From contig JAABNQ010000002.1 in the NCBI GenBank assembly GCA_009928435.1, positions 62,001 to 126,000 on the forward strand: a stretch of DNA of 64,000 bases. Reading direction: 5' to 3'. The notes beneath the pieces were generated by a model. That model saw only the letters and a list, made by a program, of their open reading frames with translations, did not search any database and had not been told where the DNA came from. A program made the translations under genes and the position numbers. The stretch's first letter is position 1, and the number at the start of each line of letters is the position of its first letter. Below, one piece after another: positions 20,924 to 28,600 of the stretch. This stretch comes from Bacillus sp. HF117_J1_D. Its GTDB lineage: Bacteria; Bacillota; Bacilli; Bacillales; Bacillaceae_C.

Positions 20924-21178
20924 CTATTTGGTAAATTGGATGAATAACTGATTTACTTCTTTGGCTGTTTTCGGCCCTGTTATTTTGGCGATCTCCCGAA
21001 TGATTTTTGACCGAACATTGTCATCAAACAGGTTGAAATTTTTTCCGCGCAAATACGCAGCGATTTTTTCGGCCTGGAGAGCAGTCAGTTGGATGTTGAA
21101 TTCGCTACTGTATTTCATCAAATCATCGGCGGTAATCATATTCAGCTTATAATTCACCATATTTTTGATCAACTTCAT
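20924..21178 (-). CDS. yqfT: YqfT family protein (DUF2624)
   Basis: An 84-residue soluble helical protein with YKLNMITADDLMKYS and the ITGPKTAKEVNQLF tail, matching the YqfT/DUF2624 family in the conserved place after nfo. ATG 21178 is preceded by AAGGAGG; the seven codons before it are not used. Function unknown. Confidence 0.75.
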   Translation of the reverse strand: MKLIKNMVNYKLNMITADDLMKYSSEFNIQLTALQAEKIAAYLRGKNFNLFDDNVRSKIIREIAKITGPKTAKEVNQLFIQFTK

Positions 21179-21248
21179 GTTAAAAACCTCCTTAACCAAT
21201 ACTTATGTGTATGGCCAGTCTACTGTGACATGAAAAACGGCTCAATCA

Positions 21249-21277
21249 TTTACAAAAGGGGAGAGTTCCTGTATACT
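21249..21277 (+). promoter_or_regulatory. promoter of the znuC-znuB-zur operon
   Basis: TTTACA (21249-21254), a 17-base spacer and TATACT (21272-21277), one mismatch to consensus in each box. Expected transcription start is near 21284, directly before the operator-like dyad. Confidence 0.7.
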
Positions 21278-21288
21278 TTTTACTTGTA

Positions 21289-21307
21289 AATAGGAATGGT
21301 TCCTATT
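21289..21307. promoter_or_regulatory. Zur-type operator
   Basis: AATAGGAA-TGG-TTCCTATT is a perfect 8-3-8 palindrome at the expected transcription start of a zinc-transport operon that itself encodes Zur. Fur-family boxes have 7-1-7 symmetry, and TAGGAAT-G-GTTCCTA fits that frame with one mismatch. A repressor bound here would block initiation. Identity as a Zur box is inference from symmetry and context. Confidence 0.6.
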
Positions 21308-21327
21308 AGTAAAGGAATGGATAATCA

Positions 21328-22065
21328 ATGAGTAATGAAAATGTGATAGAAATTAACAATGTGAGCTTTCAGTATGGTCGTGAAATCGTATTGGATCACA
21401 TTCATTTAACTGTTCCAAAAGGTTCCTTTTTGGGGATTGTCGGTCCTAATGGTTCTGGAAAATCAACTCTCCTGAAACTCACTCTTGGGTTACTAAGGCC
21501 TGACGACGGTGAAATTTTATTATTCGGTGAAAAACAATCACGATTCAAGCATTGGGAACGCATTGGTTTTGTTTCCCAAAAAGCCAATTCCTTTAATACT
21601 GGCTTTCCGGCAACAGTGTTTGAAGTTGTAGCAAGCGGATTAACAGGAAAAATAGGGTTATTCCGTTTCCTCCGTTCCAAACACAAAATGGAAATCATTC
21701 AAGCAATCGAGAAAGTTGGCATGAAAGAATTCATGAACCGAAAAATTGGTGAGCTTTCTGGGGGACAGCAGCAGCGTGTCTTTATCGCCAGGGCAATTGT
21801 TTCTCGTCCTGAAGTACTTATTCTTGATGAACCGACTGTTGGCGTAGACGCCCAAAATGTTCACTCCTTTTATAAGATTCTAAAGTCTTTGAAGGAACAA
21901 CTGGGAATCACGCTGTTGATGGTTTCCCATGACGTAGATGCATTGTTAAGTGAAGCTGATCATGTAGTCTATTTAAATAAACGTGTACAGTTTTATGGTG
22001 ATGTGGATGAATATAAGAGTATAAGAGGTGAAAGGTTTTCCATGGTTGACCAGCATGGTTCTTAA
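21328..22065 (+). CDS. znuC: zinc ABC transporter ATPase
   Basis: A 245-residue ABC ATPase energising metal import. Walker A GPNGSGKST (residues 39-47), Q-loop FVSQK, signature LSGGQQQR, Walker B VLILDEPTVGVD and switch histidine MVSHD are all present. Metal-type ZnuC/AdcC assignment rests on the linked permease and zur. ATG 21328 follows AAAGGAATGG. No substrate-binding protein gene is in the cluster. Confidence 0.93.
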   Translation: MSNENVIEINNVSFQYGREIVLDHIHLTVPKGSFLGIVGPNGSGKSTLLKLTLGLLRPDDGEILLFGEKQSRFKHWERIGFVSQKANSFNTGFPATVFEVVASGLTGKIGLFRFLRSKHKMEIIQAIEKVGMKEFMNRKIGELSGGQQQRVFIARAIVSRPEVLILDEPTVGVDAQNVHSFYKILKSLKEQLGITLLMVSHDVDALLSEADHVVYLNKRVQFYGDVDEYKSIRGERFSMVDQHGS

Positions 22066-22250
22066 ATTATCTTCATTCAGCAGAAGTTTCCCACTTCTGT
22101 AAGTGGTGAGATAATGCCTATTGGTATTCCATTCAGCGAGGGTTAAATCCCCGACTGAATAAAGTTAAAGCCTCCGGCGGAGACATCAGATTTTTAGAGA
22201 AAATGTATCGAGCGAAAGCTTGATAAAATCTGGGCGCAAATACGCCAAGG
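22066..22250 (+). mobile_element. hairpin-rich element, possible IS200/IS605-type remnant
   Basis: This 185-base stretch between znuC and znuB has no open frame but five ordered hairpins. (I) ATTATCT/AGATAAT (22066-22115) encloses the mutually exclusive CAGAAG/CTTCTG and CCACTT/AAGTGG. (II) ATTCAG-CTGAAT spans 22131-22160 with GGG/CCC inside. (III) CTCC/GGAG. (IV) CAGATTTT/AAAATCTG encloses TATCGAGC-GAAA-GCTTGATA. (V) GGCG/CGCC (22233-22246). The layout recalls non-coding ends of IS200/IS605 elements or the TnpB-guide type of RNA found in Bacillaceae. No transposase remains. It could instead be a cis-regulatory RNA. The mobile assignment is inference. Confidence 0.45.
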
Positions 22251-22269
22251 AGCATTTGATTGAAGGTGG

Positions 22270-23130
22270 ATGTTGATTTTGATTACAGCGATATATCAAT
22301 ATGAATTTTTACAAAATACTTTTATTACCGGGCTTTTGATCGGATTAATTGCGCCATTGCTCGGAACTTTTTTGGTCGTACGAAGGCTGTCACTCATTGC
22401 TGATGCTTTGAGCCATGTCACTTTGTCAGGAATTGCAGCAAGCCTTTATCTCAGTAAAACGACTGTTTTATTCGCAGGACTGAATCCCCTTTTTTTCGGC
22501 ATGGGTTTTTCCGTGATTGGCTCTATATTAATTGAACGCCTCCGTACCGTTTATTCGCATTATCAGGAGCTGGCCATACCGATCATTTTATCCGGTGGTA
22601 TCGGGGTAGGTGTCATTTTTATCTCCCTTGCTGACGGGTTCAACACTGAATTGCTGAACTATTTATTCGGAAGCGTCAGCGCGGTGTCCAGAACGGATTT
22701 ATGGGTTATTGCAGCTATAAGCATTTTTGTGATTGGCATCGTGATTTTTCTTTACAAGGAATTATTTCTACTATCCTTTGATGAAGAGCATGCGAAAGCT
22801 TCCGGTATACCATCCAAAGTGATTCATTTCATTTTTATCATTATGGTTGCACTTGTGATTGCTGCTTCTATGCGGGTTGTCGGGATTTTACTCGTCTCTG
22901 CATTAATGACGTTGCCGGTTGCTGCCGGAATGAGGGTTGCGAGCGGTTTTAAAAAGACGATCTTTATATCGATTCTTTTTGGCGAAACAGCCGTGATCGG
23001 TGGACTGGTCAGCGCTTATTACCTTGACCTTGCGCCGGGAGGAACGATTGTTGTCATTTCCATTGCTATATTACTCGGGGCGATTCTTTATAAACGTATC
23101 TATCATAAAGTACAGCTGAAATTTCATTGA
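22270..23130 (+). CDS. znuB: zinc ABC transporter permease
   Basis: A 286-residue integral membrane permease of the ZnuB/AdcB (ABC-3) family with eight or nine hydrophobic helices. The coupling region VVRRLSLIADALSHVTLSG is typical of the family. ATG 22270 is taken as start. TTG 22279 is better placed relative to AAGGTGG (22264-22269), so the N-terminus may be three residues shorter. It lies 204 bases after znuC, with the structured element filling most of the gap, and 9 bases before zur. Confidence 0.93.
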   Translation: MLILITAIYQYEFLQNTFITGLLIGLIAPLLGTFLVVRRLSLIADALSHVTLSGIAASLYLSKTTVLFAGLNPLFFGMGFSVIGSILIERLRTVYSHYQELAIPIILSGGIGVGVIFISLADGFNTELLNYLFGSVSAVSRTDLWVIAAISIFVIGIVIFLYKELFLLSFDEEHAKASGIPSKVIHFIFIIMVALVIAASMRVVGILLVSALMTLPVAAGMRVASGFKKTIFISILFGETAVIGGLVSAYYLDLAPGGTIVVISIAILLGAILYKRIYHKVQLKFH

Positions 23131-23139
23131 GGTGATATC

Positions 23140-23568
23140 ATGCATATTACTGAAGCCATACAAATGGTAAAAGACAGTGGATATAAATTGACGGATAAGA
23201 GGGAGCAGATGCTTGGCATTTTTGCTGCTAACAATAAATACCTAACTGCTAAAGAAATTTTGGAATTCATGCAGGGGGATTATCCAAGAGTGAGCTTTGA
23301 TACGATCTACCGGAATCTATCTCTATTTCTGGAGCTTGGTATTCTTGAGGCTACAGAGCTTGCTGGAGAGAAGCACTTCCGTTATACATGTGGAAATGAA
23401 GAGGGACACCACCATCATTTCATTTGTTTAAAATGCGGGCGTTCCAAAACAATTGATGCGTGCCCGATGGCTTATGTCACAGAGGATTTGCAGGGGTATG
23501 ATGTAGCGGATCATAAGTTTGAAATATACGGGAAATGTCCGAAATGCAAAAAAGAAGCTGTCAGTTAA
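23140..23568 (+). CDS. zur: Fur-family zinc uptake regulator Zur
   Basis: A 142-residue Fur-family repressor with a winged HTH (SFDTIYRNLSLFLELGI), the histidine-rich GHHHHFICLKCGRSK metal region and a second CPKC pair near the C-terminus forming the structural zinc site. Zur rather than Fur or PerR is chosen because it ends an operon of zinc-transport genes and occupies the conserved yqfV position. ATG 23140 follows GAGGTGAT. The gene converges on yqfW with a 4-base overlap. Confidence 0.93.
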   Translation: MHITEAIQMVKDSGYKLTDKREQMLGIFAANNKYLTAKEILEFMQGDYPRVSFDTIYRNLSLFLELGILEATELAGEKHFRYTCGNEEGHHHHFICLKCGRSKTIDACPMAYVTEDLQGYDVADHKFEIYGKCPKCKKEAVS

Positions 23569-23579
23569 GCTTCTTTTTT
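23548..23579. terminator. shared bidirectional terminator holding both stop codons
   Basis: AAAAAAGAAGCT (23548-23559) and AGCTTCTTTTTT (23568-23579) form a perfect 12-bp stem with an 8-base loop. The zur stop (23566-23568) and the convergent yqfW stop (23565-23567) both lie at this loop, and the arms encode the KKEA-type C-termini of both proteins. Confidence 0.85.
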
Positions 23580-24149
23580 GATTTTGTTTCCGAAAATATT
23601 TTCCACCCAATTTTCAGCTTCATGCCAATTATGGACTCTAACGACATTTTTTGGGGAAGGTTTCCGGTTATATGGAGTATCAAATAAAATGACGGGGATA
23701 CTGAGCTCTTCTGAAATAGCAACGGCATTATCATGCTTATCTTCAAAAAATAATTCTACATTATGCTTTTTGGCGGTAGAAACCTTGTCATGTGATCCGA
23801 TCAATTCAATATGGTGAAATGTTAGTTCATGTTGTTTGAACCAAGATTCGGTCACTTCAAACAATGCATTTCCTCTTGCGCTGATAAAATATAACTCATG
23901 CTGATTCCCCCATTTCTGAAGAACTTGCTTCGCACCGGCTGCAATCGGAGATTCCGCATATATTTTAGGCTCTGTATTCATGAACCATTGATATAATGCT
24001 TCTTCAGGAATGTCCAGGCATTTAGTGAGTTCGTATTCTGTTAAGTCATCCAATGTGATATTTAAATTAAACGATTCATTTATGAAAGGGATTAAGGACG
24101 TAGGGGATGTGACTGTTCCATCAATATCAATGCCAAACCTTCTTTGCAT
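23565..24149 (-). CDS. yqfW: YqfW-like 5'(3')-nucleotidase, HAD family
   Basis: A 194-residue HAD phosphatase resembling 5'(3')-deoxyribonucleotidases. Motif I is FGIDIDGTVTSP (nucleophile and acid/base Asp at the N-terminus), motif II YFISARG, a Lys region (STAKKHN), and motif IV FFEDKHDNA. The frame extends to 24221, but ATG 24149 follows AAAGGAG and gives the HAD motif at the right distance. Natural substrate unknown. Confidence 0.85.
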   Translation of the reverse strand: MQRRFGIDIDGTVTSPTSLIPFINESFNLNITLDDLTEYELTKCLDIPEEALYQWFMNTEPKIYAESPIAAGAKQVLQKWGNQHELYFISARGNALFEVTESWFKQHELTFHHIELIGSHDKVSTAKKHNVELFFEDKHDNAVAISEELSIPVILFDTPYNRKPSPKNVVRVHNWHEAENWVENIFGNKIKKEA

Positions 24150-24266
24150 ACAAAATAACTCCTTTAAAATGTTGTTGTCCAAAACTTTAAGATTACATTT
24201 GTATTGTAACATAGATTTCATCTTGTCAGATAGCGGATGAAAAGTAGGAAAGGGAGCACACTAATC

Positions 24267-24302
24267 ATGACTGAAAAAGTGAGAAGGAGGTTAGGCTGGT
24301 GA
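24267..24302 (+). CDS. 11-residue leader ORF overlapping yqfX
   Basis: ATG 24267 is preceded by AAAGGGAGC and encodes MTEKVRRRLGW before a TGA that overlaps the GTG start of yqfX (GGTGA). The AAGGAGG ribosome site of yqfX lies inside this small frame. It could couple or attenuate translation. Whether it is translated is unknown. Confidence 0.35.
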   Translation: MTEKVRRRLGW

Positions 24303-24622
24303 AACAGCAACCAGGCGAAAAAGATAGTCTCAAGAAGCCTGATGTTCAAAATTTTGAAGAAGAGACCGCAGCGGAAATCTCGCCTGATATTGGTTGGGGG
24401 GATATAAGGGATATTGGATTTTCAGCCTCTGATTTAGCAGGCTACGCTGCCCTGCTCATAGGTGTGCTTTCCTTCTTTTTCATGCCAGGGCTGATGGGAT
24501 TGATTGCGGTAGTTCTTTCAGCTGCTGCGCTTGGCCAAGGCAAGTATCTGATAGGAGGATGGGCCATGGCTGTGGCTTTGCACTCCCTCGGATGGTGGTT
24601 TCTATTCGTTCCATTCATGTAA
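24299..24622 (+). CDS. yqfX: YqfX-like small membrane protein
   Basis: A 107-residue protein with an acidic soluble first half (to about residue 50) and two hydrophobic segments (about 52-75 and 85-106) rich in Gly and Ala. Start GTG 24299 has AAGGAGG at nine bases. The position between yqfW and ispG is that of B. subtilis yqfX. Function unknown. Confidence 0.65.
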   Translation: MKQQPGEKDSLKKPDVQNFEEETAAEISPDIGWGDIRDIGFSASDLAGYAALLIGVLSFFFMPGLMGLIAVVLSAAALGQGKYLIGGWAMAVALHSLGWWFLFVPFM

Positions 24623-24627
24623 GTAAA

Positions 24628-24878
24628 GAAAAGCGCAAGGCGCCTGCTTATCGGCGCAAAGCTAGATGAGTGGTGAAGAAGGCGTAGTTTGCCTTCAGCA
24701 CCGATTGGCTTAATCCTTACGCCGAGAGGATACTCGGCAGGCTCAGGACGCGACATTCTGTCGCTTATACTAGCGCCCTTATGCATGAAGTCTGCTAGTC
24801 GACAGGCGCTGGAGCTGGACGCATTACAACCTGATAAACAAGTTATATACAAGCATAGATTTTATAATTTCCTATGCC
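24628..24878 (-). repeat. structured composite repeat
   Basis: The 24799-24878 part is an inverted copy of 9673-9753. The rest is GC-richer than its surroundings and folds into hairpins: GGTG/CACC around GAAGGC/GCCTTC (24672-24702), GCCGAG/CTCGGC (24721-24738) and GCGACA/TGTCGC (24750-24764). GCGCCTG (24640-24646) can pair with CAGGCGC (24803-24809), closing the whole. No open frame of note is present. Confidence 0.75.
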
Positions 24879-24882
24879 GCAA

Positions 24883-24908
24883 ATGAAAACACGGTCGTTT
24901 GACCGTGC
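24883..24908 (-). terminator. terminator of ispG
   Basis: CACGGTC and GACCGTG with a GTTT loop lie just downstream of the ispG stop on the minus strand, followed there by TTTTC. Confidence 0.75.
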
Positions 24909-24916
24909 TTTCACTT

Positions 24917-26038
24917 TTATATATTTTGCTTTTCGGCTTCTTTTTTCTCTGCCTCTTGCTTTTTAAAATATTCTTCTGCCATTATATCGATTTCTTTTTT
25001 TAGTTCTTCCACCATTGTTTCTTCAGGAACCTTTCGGACGGTTTTTCCTTTTTTGAAGAGGAGTCCCTCGCCGCGTGCACCTGCAATTCCAATATCCGCT
25101 TCACGTGCTTCCCCAGGTCCATTTACTGCACAGCCAAGGACTGATATTTTCAATGGTGCTTTGATTTTTTGGATATACTCTTCCACTTCGTTTGCGATAC
25201 TAATCAAGTCAATTTCAATCCGACCGCATGTTGGACAAGAGACGAGTGTCGCAGCATTGGAAATGAGTCCAAAGTCCTTTAACAGCTCTCTGGCCACTTT
25301 GATTTCTTCAACAGGGTCTGCGCTTAAAGAAATTCTCATCGTATTCCCGATGCCTCGGCTTAAAATAGCACCGAGACCAGCAGAGCTTTTTATCGTCCCT
25401 GCGAATAATGTTCCGCTTTCTGTAATCCCGAGATGAAGCGGATAGTCAAAGGCCGCGGCTGCTTTTTCATATGCTTCGATAGCCAGGTTCACATCAGAAG
25501 CCTTTAACGAAACGATAATATCGTGAAAATCAAGGTCTTCAAGTATTTTGATATGATGTAATGCACTCTCTACCATACCATCAGCTGTTGGATAGCCATA
25601 TTTATTTAAAATATGTCTTTCCAGGCTTCCGGCATTGACGCCAATCCGAATGGGAATTCCTTTTTCTTTTGCTGCTTTTACCACTGCTTCAACTTTTTCT
25701 CTTTTTCCGATGTTGCCTGGGTTGATCCGGATTTTATCCGCACCGCCTTCGATGGCTATTAATGCAAGACGGTAATCAAAATGAATATCGACAACCAACG
25801 GAAGGTTGATTCGTTTTTTGATTTCAGAAATGGCATTTGCCGCTCTTTCGTCAGGGCAGGCGACCCTCACAATTTGGCATCCCGCTTCTTCAAGGCGCGC
25901 AATTTCTTCTACTGTGGCATCCACATCATGTGTTTTGGAAGTCGTCATGCTTTGAATGATGACTTCATTACTGCCACCAATTGTTAAGTTTCCCACTTTT
26001 ACAGGGCGTGTTTTGGAACGATGTATGATAGTACCCAA
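24917..26038 (-). CDS. ispG: 4-hydroxy-3-methylbut-2-en-1-yl diphosphate synthase
   Basis: A 373-residue penultimate MEP-pathway enzyme with a TIM-barrel ([19 protein letters not shown] onward, [19 protein letters not shown]) and a C-terminal Fe4-S4 domain (SCPTCGR and [18 protein letters not shown]). The tail after residue 345 is a charged Lys/Glu helix. Start TTG 26038 follows GGAGAG; an ATG at 26045 is out of frame. Same pathway as ispH at 16.7 kb. Confidence 0.96.
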   Translation of the reverse strand: MGTIIHRSKTRPVKVGNLTIGGSNEVIIQSMTTSKTHDVDATVEEIARLEEAGCQIVRVACPDERAANAISEIKKRINLPLVVDIHFDYRLALIAIEGGADKIRINPGNIGKREKVEAVVKAAKEKGIPIRIGVNAGSLERHILNKYGYPTADGMVESALHHIKILEDLDFHDIIVSLKASDVNLAIEAYEKAAAAFDYPLHLGITESGTLFAGTIKSSAGLGAILSRGIGNTMRISLSADPVEEIKVARELLKDFGLISNAATLVSCPTCGRIEIDLISIANEVEEYIQKIKAPLKISVLGCAVNGPGEAREADIGIAGARGEGLLFKKGKTVRKVPEETMVEELKKEIDIMAEEYFKKQEAEKKEAEKQNI

Positions 26039-26157
26039 AGGTCATTCTCTCCTTTATTAAATATAGAGACGCTTGCCCCTATTTTAAATCGAAACAGGTA
26101 TCTTACCCTGTTTATTGTATCAAGCTTTGCTTATGCTTGACAACAAATTGACCACAT

Positions 26158-26502
26158 TTAGTCATCTTGTCGGCTATAGACAGGGAATTTATACTCCTTG
26201 TTGGTTTGTATTTCATCCGGCTTCACACCATTATTTAATTTCTGAAAGTCTTGAATCAATTGATCGATTGGAACAGGGAGGGAGCCATGGTAAATTGATT
26301 CTGCTATCGAAATGACGGTATCTCCAGACTTAGCCTTTTGTTCTTCGTAGGGCATGGTATGAACCGGTGCAGATTGAGTTGAGCCGTTCATTTCGGATGA
26401 AGCTGTGGCGGCTTGGTCAATGGGCAATGTCCCTATCTTTAAATCGTAATAAATGCTGTACATCAAAATAGCAACTGTGATAATGACTGCGACTTTTTTC
26501 AA
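26158..26502 (-). CDS. yqfZ: YqfZ-like membrane-anchored LysM protein
   Basis: A 114-residue protein with an N-terminal hydrophobic segment (about residues 3-20) and, after a linker, a degenerate LysM-like region (KAKSGDTVISIAESIY, about 57-72). TTG 26502 follows GAGGCGGG. Likely exposed outside the membrane and binding wall glycan, by analogy. Position next to ispG matches yqfZ. Confidence 0.7.
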   Translation of the reverse strand: MKKVAVIITVAILMYSIYYDLKIGTLPIDQAATASSEMNGSTQSAPVHTMPYEEQKAKSGDTVISIAESIYHGSLPVPIDQLIQDFQKLNNGVKPDEIQTNKEYKFPVYSRQDD

Positions 26503-26568
26503 CTAAATCCCGCCTCTTTTATTAAGATGTCCCATATATATGCGACTGAGACGGGCTTTATTCGTTGA

Positions 26569-27060
26569 TTAGTTTCTTCTTTTTGGCTTAGGAATAGCTC
26601 GGATAGCAGCCAGCATAATTCCGACCACGATGATGAGGGCTATTAGTAAGAAGTAAGTCTCTTCAACTTTGAACAGATGAAGTAAACTGAAAATGACCAC
26701 TGGCAGTGTAGCGCTGCAAGCTGTCAGTCTCCAACTCTGCCTATATGGAAGCTTTCTTTCCATTCGTTTTGCAATAGGCTCTCCAATGCTTGCCAAAATG
26801 GTGATGGCCAAAAAAAGAAGTCCAGCATTGAAAATGTACACAGCTACAGCAACGATTATAGTTATAAGTGTTTTTGATCCAGCATCTGATCCGGTTACTC
26901 CATAACCATTCATAAAATCACTGAAGATCATCTTGTAGAAACCGCCCAGAGATAAGAAGAAAGCTAGAATAAATACAAGTTGAATCGACTTGCCGATTGT
27001 CAAAAACCTGTATTTAGCAATTTCTTTTGGTGAATACAGGCTTTTGAAAAAAATAGACAT
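26569..27060 (-). CDS. yqgB: YqgB-like membrane protein (DUF1189)
   Basis: A 163-residue protein with about five hydrophobic helices and the family-like N-terminus SIFFKSLYSPKEIAKYRF. Homology begins at ATG 27060, though its ribosome site is poor. TTG 27078 has AGGA at better spacing, and the frame is open to GTG 27087. Truncated relative to some DUF1189 members. Function unknown. Confidence 0.65.
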   Translation of the reverse strand: MSIFFKSLYSPKEIAKYRFLTIGKSIQLVFILAFFLSLGGFYKMIFSDFMNGYGVTGSDAGSKTLITIIVAVAVYIFNAGLLFLAITILASIGEPIAKRMERKLPYRQSWRLTACSATLPVVIFSLLHLFKVEETYFLLIALIIVVGIMLAAIRAIPKPKRRN

Positions 27061-27241
27061 GAGTGTAACATTTCTCAAAATCTTCACGTCCTTCAGTTAC
27101 GTATATTCATTATTGTCGTTCTTCAAGTGGACGGATTCAAGCTTTTGTAGAAAGTTTGACAAAAAAGTCGAAAATAGGTTTACATAATATTATTTTTGTG
27201 TATAAACATATGTAGATATAAACGGTACCAAGAGGGGGGAT

Positions 27242-27733
27242 ATGGAAATGGACATACTGTATTGGACGATGATTGCAATCATGATTGTATCGGCATTTGT
27301 TGGACTTATTTATCCCGTCATACCAAGCGTACTGCTATTAGTGGGTGCTTTTGTTTTGTACGGAGTCTTTTACTCTTTCTCGCCGCTAAATCTTCTTTTT
27401 TGGATAATTCAGTTGCTGCTTGTCGTTCTGATTTTCATTGCGGATTATTTGGCAAATCTTTTAGGAGTCAAAAAGTTTGGCGGTTCCAAGGCGGGAATAT
27501 GGGGTAGTACGGTCGGACTTCTCCTCGGACCATTTGTTATTCCGGTTGCCGGGATTTTGATAGGTCCGTTCATCGGAGCGGTTGCAGGAGAGATGCTGGT
27601 GAATCGTACGGAATTTAAATCCGCTATCAGAATCGGAGTAGGCTCTGTTCTTGGATTTGTCGGAAGTGTCATAACGAAAGCTTTCATCCAGCTTTTTATG
27701 GTTGGTTATTTCTTGTTCTTGGTGTTAAAATAA
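27242..27733 (+). CDS. yqgC: YqgC-like membrane protein (DUF456)
   Basis: A 163-residue protein with four hydrophobic segments and the Gly-rich signature GSKAGIWGSTVGLLLGP and GPFIGAVAGEML typical of DUF456. ATG 27242 follows AGAGGGGGG. The conserved place before sodA supports the call. Function unknown. Confidence 0.8.
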   Translation: MEMDILYWTMIAIMIVSAFVGLIYPVIPSVLLLVGAFVLYGVFYSFSPLNLLFWIIQLLLVVLIFIADYLANLLGVKKFGGSKAGIWGSTVGLLLGPFVIPVAGILIGPFIGAVAGEMLVNRTEFKSAIRIGVGSVLGFVGSVITKAFIQLFMVGYFLFLVLK

Positions 27734-27837
27734 TCAAGCATAAAATTTGAATGCTCAATTAATATTTGATACTCTTATGTTGGAATACGATTGAATCGTT
27801 TAATGATTCAAAAAATTACATAGGAGGAGATTTAATC

Positions 27838-28443
27838 ATGGCATACGAATTACCACAATTACCATACGCTTATGATGCATTGGAGCCTCACATCGATAAG
27901 GAAACAATGAATATTCACCACACAAAGCATCATAACACATACGTTACAAACCTAAATAAAGCTGTAGAAGGCAGCGATTTGGCAGACAAGCCTGTAGAAG
28001 AATTGATTGCTAACTTGGATGCTGTTCCAGAATCAATCAGAACGGCAGTACGCAACAATGGCGGCGGGCACGCTAACCACTCTTTATTCTGGAAACTGCT
28101 TTCTCCACAAGGCGGTGGAGAGCCAAGCGGCGATTTGAAAGATGCAATTGAAAGCAAGTTCGGCAGCGTTGAAAAATTTAAAGAACAATTTGAAGCTGCT
28201 GGTGCTGCTCGTTTCGGTTCTGGATGGGCTTGGTTGATCGTTCATAACGGTGAATTGGAAATCACAAGCACACCTAACCAAGACAGCCCGATTATGGAAG
28301 GTAAGAAGCCAATTTTGGGCCTTGACGTTTGGGAGCATGCTTACTATCTGAACTATCAAAACCGTCGTCCAGACTACATGAAAGCATTCTGGAATGTAGT
28401 TAACTGGAACGAAGTTCAAAAACTATTTAACGAAGCAAAATAA
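27838..28443 (+). CDS. sodA: manganese superoxide dismutase
   Basis: A 201-residue Fe/Mn-family superoxide dismutase. Metal ligands are H27 (NIHHTKHH), the histidine in [11 protein letters not shown], and Asp and His in [12 protein letters not shown]. Gly-rich and Gln patterns ([14 protein letters not shown]) favour manganese. The frame is open from 27766, but ATG 27838 follows TAGGAGGAG and gives the family start. Confidence 0.97.
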   Translation: MAYELPQLPYAYDALEPHIDKETMNIHHTKHHNTYVTNLNKAVEGSDLADKPVEELIANLDAVPESIRTAVRNNGGGHANHSLFWKLLSPQGGGEPSGDLKDAIESKFGSVEKFKEQFEAAGAARFGSGWAWLIVHNGELEITSTPNQDSPIMEGKKPILGLDVWEHAYYLNYQNRRPDYMKAFWNVVNWNEVQKLFNEAK

Positions 28444-28462
28444 TTGGATATAATCACAAGTC

Positions 28463-28494
28463 AGATCACCTGCAATAGCGGGTGATCTTTTTTG
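28463..28494 (+). terminator. terminator of sodA
   Basis: AGATCACC and GGTGATCT form an 8-bp stem, extended in the loop by TGC/GCG, followed by six T. Confidence 0.9.
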
Positions 28495-28504
28495 TGATTG
28501 AAGG

Positions 28505-28552
28505 CACTCCAGTCTGTACGTAGATAAACAGGCGATTTTGCTTTTCCTAGTA
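28505..28552 (+). repeat. dispersed repeat, end of module B
   Basis: CTCCAGTCTGTACGT followed by GATAAACAGGC and a CTTTTC tract recur at 63071-63112 and, in part, at 63223-63262. Only the distal part of module B is kept here, between the sodA terminator and yqgE. Confidence 0.7.
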
Positions 28553-28600
28553 TAAAACATTTCCTTTCACAAAAAATAGTTTGTGTAAAGGAGTTCTGTC

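Noticed and set aside
22066-22250. Reading the znuC-znuB insertion as a remnant of a znuA gene.
   Set aside because: No frame shows substrate-binding protein motifs, and the length and hairpins do not fit a decayed gene.
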